Below are positions 63,311 through 64,000 of a stretch of 64,000 bases of DNA, piece after piece (within the stretch, counting starts at the first letter, position 1; each line of letters begins with the position of its first letter). The translations under genes were made by a program, and so were the position numbers. Location of the stretch: positions 17,175,936 to 17,239,935 of the forward strand of contig NC_081211.1 in the NCBI RefSeq assembly GCF_902713425.1. Reading direction: 5' to 3'. The notes under the pieces were generated by a model, which saw nothing but the letters and a program-made list of their open reading frames with translations, did no database searches and had not been told where the DNA came from. The stretch comes from Acipenser ruthenus (Eukaryota; Chordata; Actinopteri; Acipenseriformes; Acipenseridae).

Positions 63311-63700
63311 TCAGCTGTCAGGCCTACATTGTAAATGAATGAAAAGTATCAGAAAGAGGTTGTACATAAACCCCAAAGTTTAACCCTTTCAGTCCAAAAT
63401 TTATTTTCAATCATAAAAAAAAATATTTTAACTCTTTTTTCCTAGTCTTATTGCAACTAGAAATGAGACTCAAACTAAATTTAGATTTTAGCACAAATCT
63501 TTTATTGTTTTTTTTGTTGTCCACTCCAATGGACATCTTAGAATATTTCCTGAAATTAAAACATCATAAAAAATACACAAAATAATGAGATTAGAAAAAC
63601 AAAGATACTATCATAGGCCCTCGGTCTAGAATTTTTACTTGCGGTGAGCAGCCTTGAAACAATTTCTATGTGGCACAAAACACAGGTGCACTTTGCACTT

Positions 63701-63790
63701 TGTAATTGTATGTAAAAATAATGTGATATCTTGTAACAATTGTAAGTCACCCTGGATAAGGGCGTCTGCTAAGAAATAAATAATAATATC
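63701..63790 (+). mobile_element. 5'-truncated SINE tail (second copy)
   Basis: Same fragment as 2116-2205. Confidence 0.8.
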
Positions 63791-63855
63791 GCAGGAGACA
63801 TGATGTAATAACAAGAGTAGTAATAACAGTTATAATAACAAGGTTATGGCAATGT

Positions 63856-64000
63856 GGGCAGCAGTGCGGAGTAGCGGTTAGGGCTGTGGACTCTTGACCG
63901 GAGGGTTGTGGGTTCAGCAGGGACACTGCTGCTGTATCCTTGAGCAAGGTACTTTACCTAGATTGCTCCAGTAAAAACCCAACTGTATACATGGGTAATT
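63856..64000 (+). mobile_element. tRNA-derived SINE, cut by window end
   Basis: Matches the first 145 bases of the SINE at 2271-2500. Confidence 0.85.

Larger units (their letters stand above)
61586..64000. repeat. Second copy of the window-end direct repeat
   Basis: Corresponds to 1-2415 with an offset of 61,585 and no difference in any stretch compared. It is cut by the window end inside the SINE. Confidence 0.95.

Overview
This is nuclear DNA of a vertebrate, most likely a ray-finned fish. It holds pol III tRNA genes, tRNA-derived SINEs with an L2-like tail, CR1-, Tx1- and R2/HERO-type LINEs, a hAT MITE and spliced exons; nothing looks bacterial. The SINE tail and the CR1 3' end resemble what I know from sturgeons, paddlefish and gars, but the species assignment is only an inference.

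Layout. (1) 1-4,450 is a tRNA-rich flank on the minus strand: Val(AAC), Met(CAT), Val(CAC), Asp(GTC), tRNA relics, a piggyBac transposase relic and SINEs. (2) 4,517-55,362 is a young mobile-element complex. It has three complete Tx1-clade LINEs (7,265-13,427 minus; 22,096-28,260 plus; 47,002-53,174 plus) with both ORFs open, two 5'-truncated copies (29,068-34,040; 36,798-39,543) and one copy split into an inverted 5' half and a direct 3' half (40,166-45,704). All six LINE 3' ends abut the same base of an about 835-bp tandem repeat. Between the first two LINEs lies a 7.1-kb element (15,009-22,087) with about 600-bp terminal inverted repeats and TTAA flanks, carrying a multi-exon HECT E3 ligase gene. 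(3) 55,363-61,585 is a second tRNA-rich flank, mainly plus strand. It paralogizes the first and holds an RLE-type LINE fragment, a 190-bp CT microsatellite and a CR1 fragment. (4) 61,586-64,000 repeats 1-2,415, apparently base for base, so the window spans one period (61,585 bp) of a tandem duplication or of an assembly duplication.

How it fits together. The LINE ORF1 (zinc-knuckle RNA-binding protein) and ORF2 (APE endonuclease, reverse transcriptase, zinc knuckle) form a complete retrotransposition machinery. The constant 3' junction suggests site-specific insertion into the 835-bp satellite. The 3' halves of the satellite arrays, including a 247-bp non-element flank, occur in inverted orientation on both sides of the HECT element, so inverted segmental duplication has also acted. 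The tRNA modules (Met - Val(AAC) - Val(CAC)) are repeated in both orientations, with some copies intact and others decayed.
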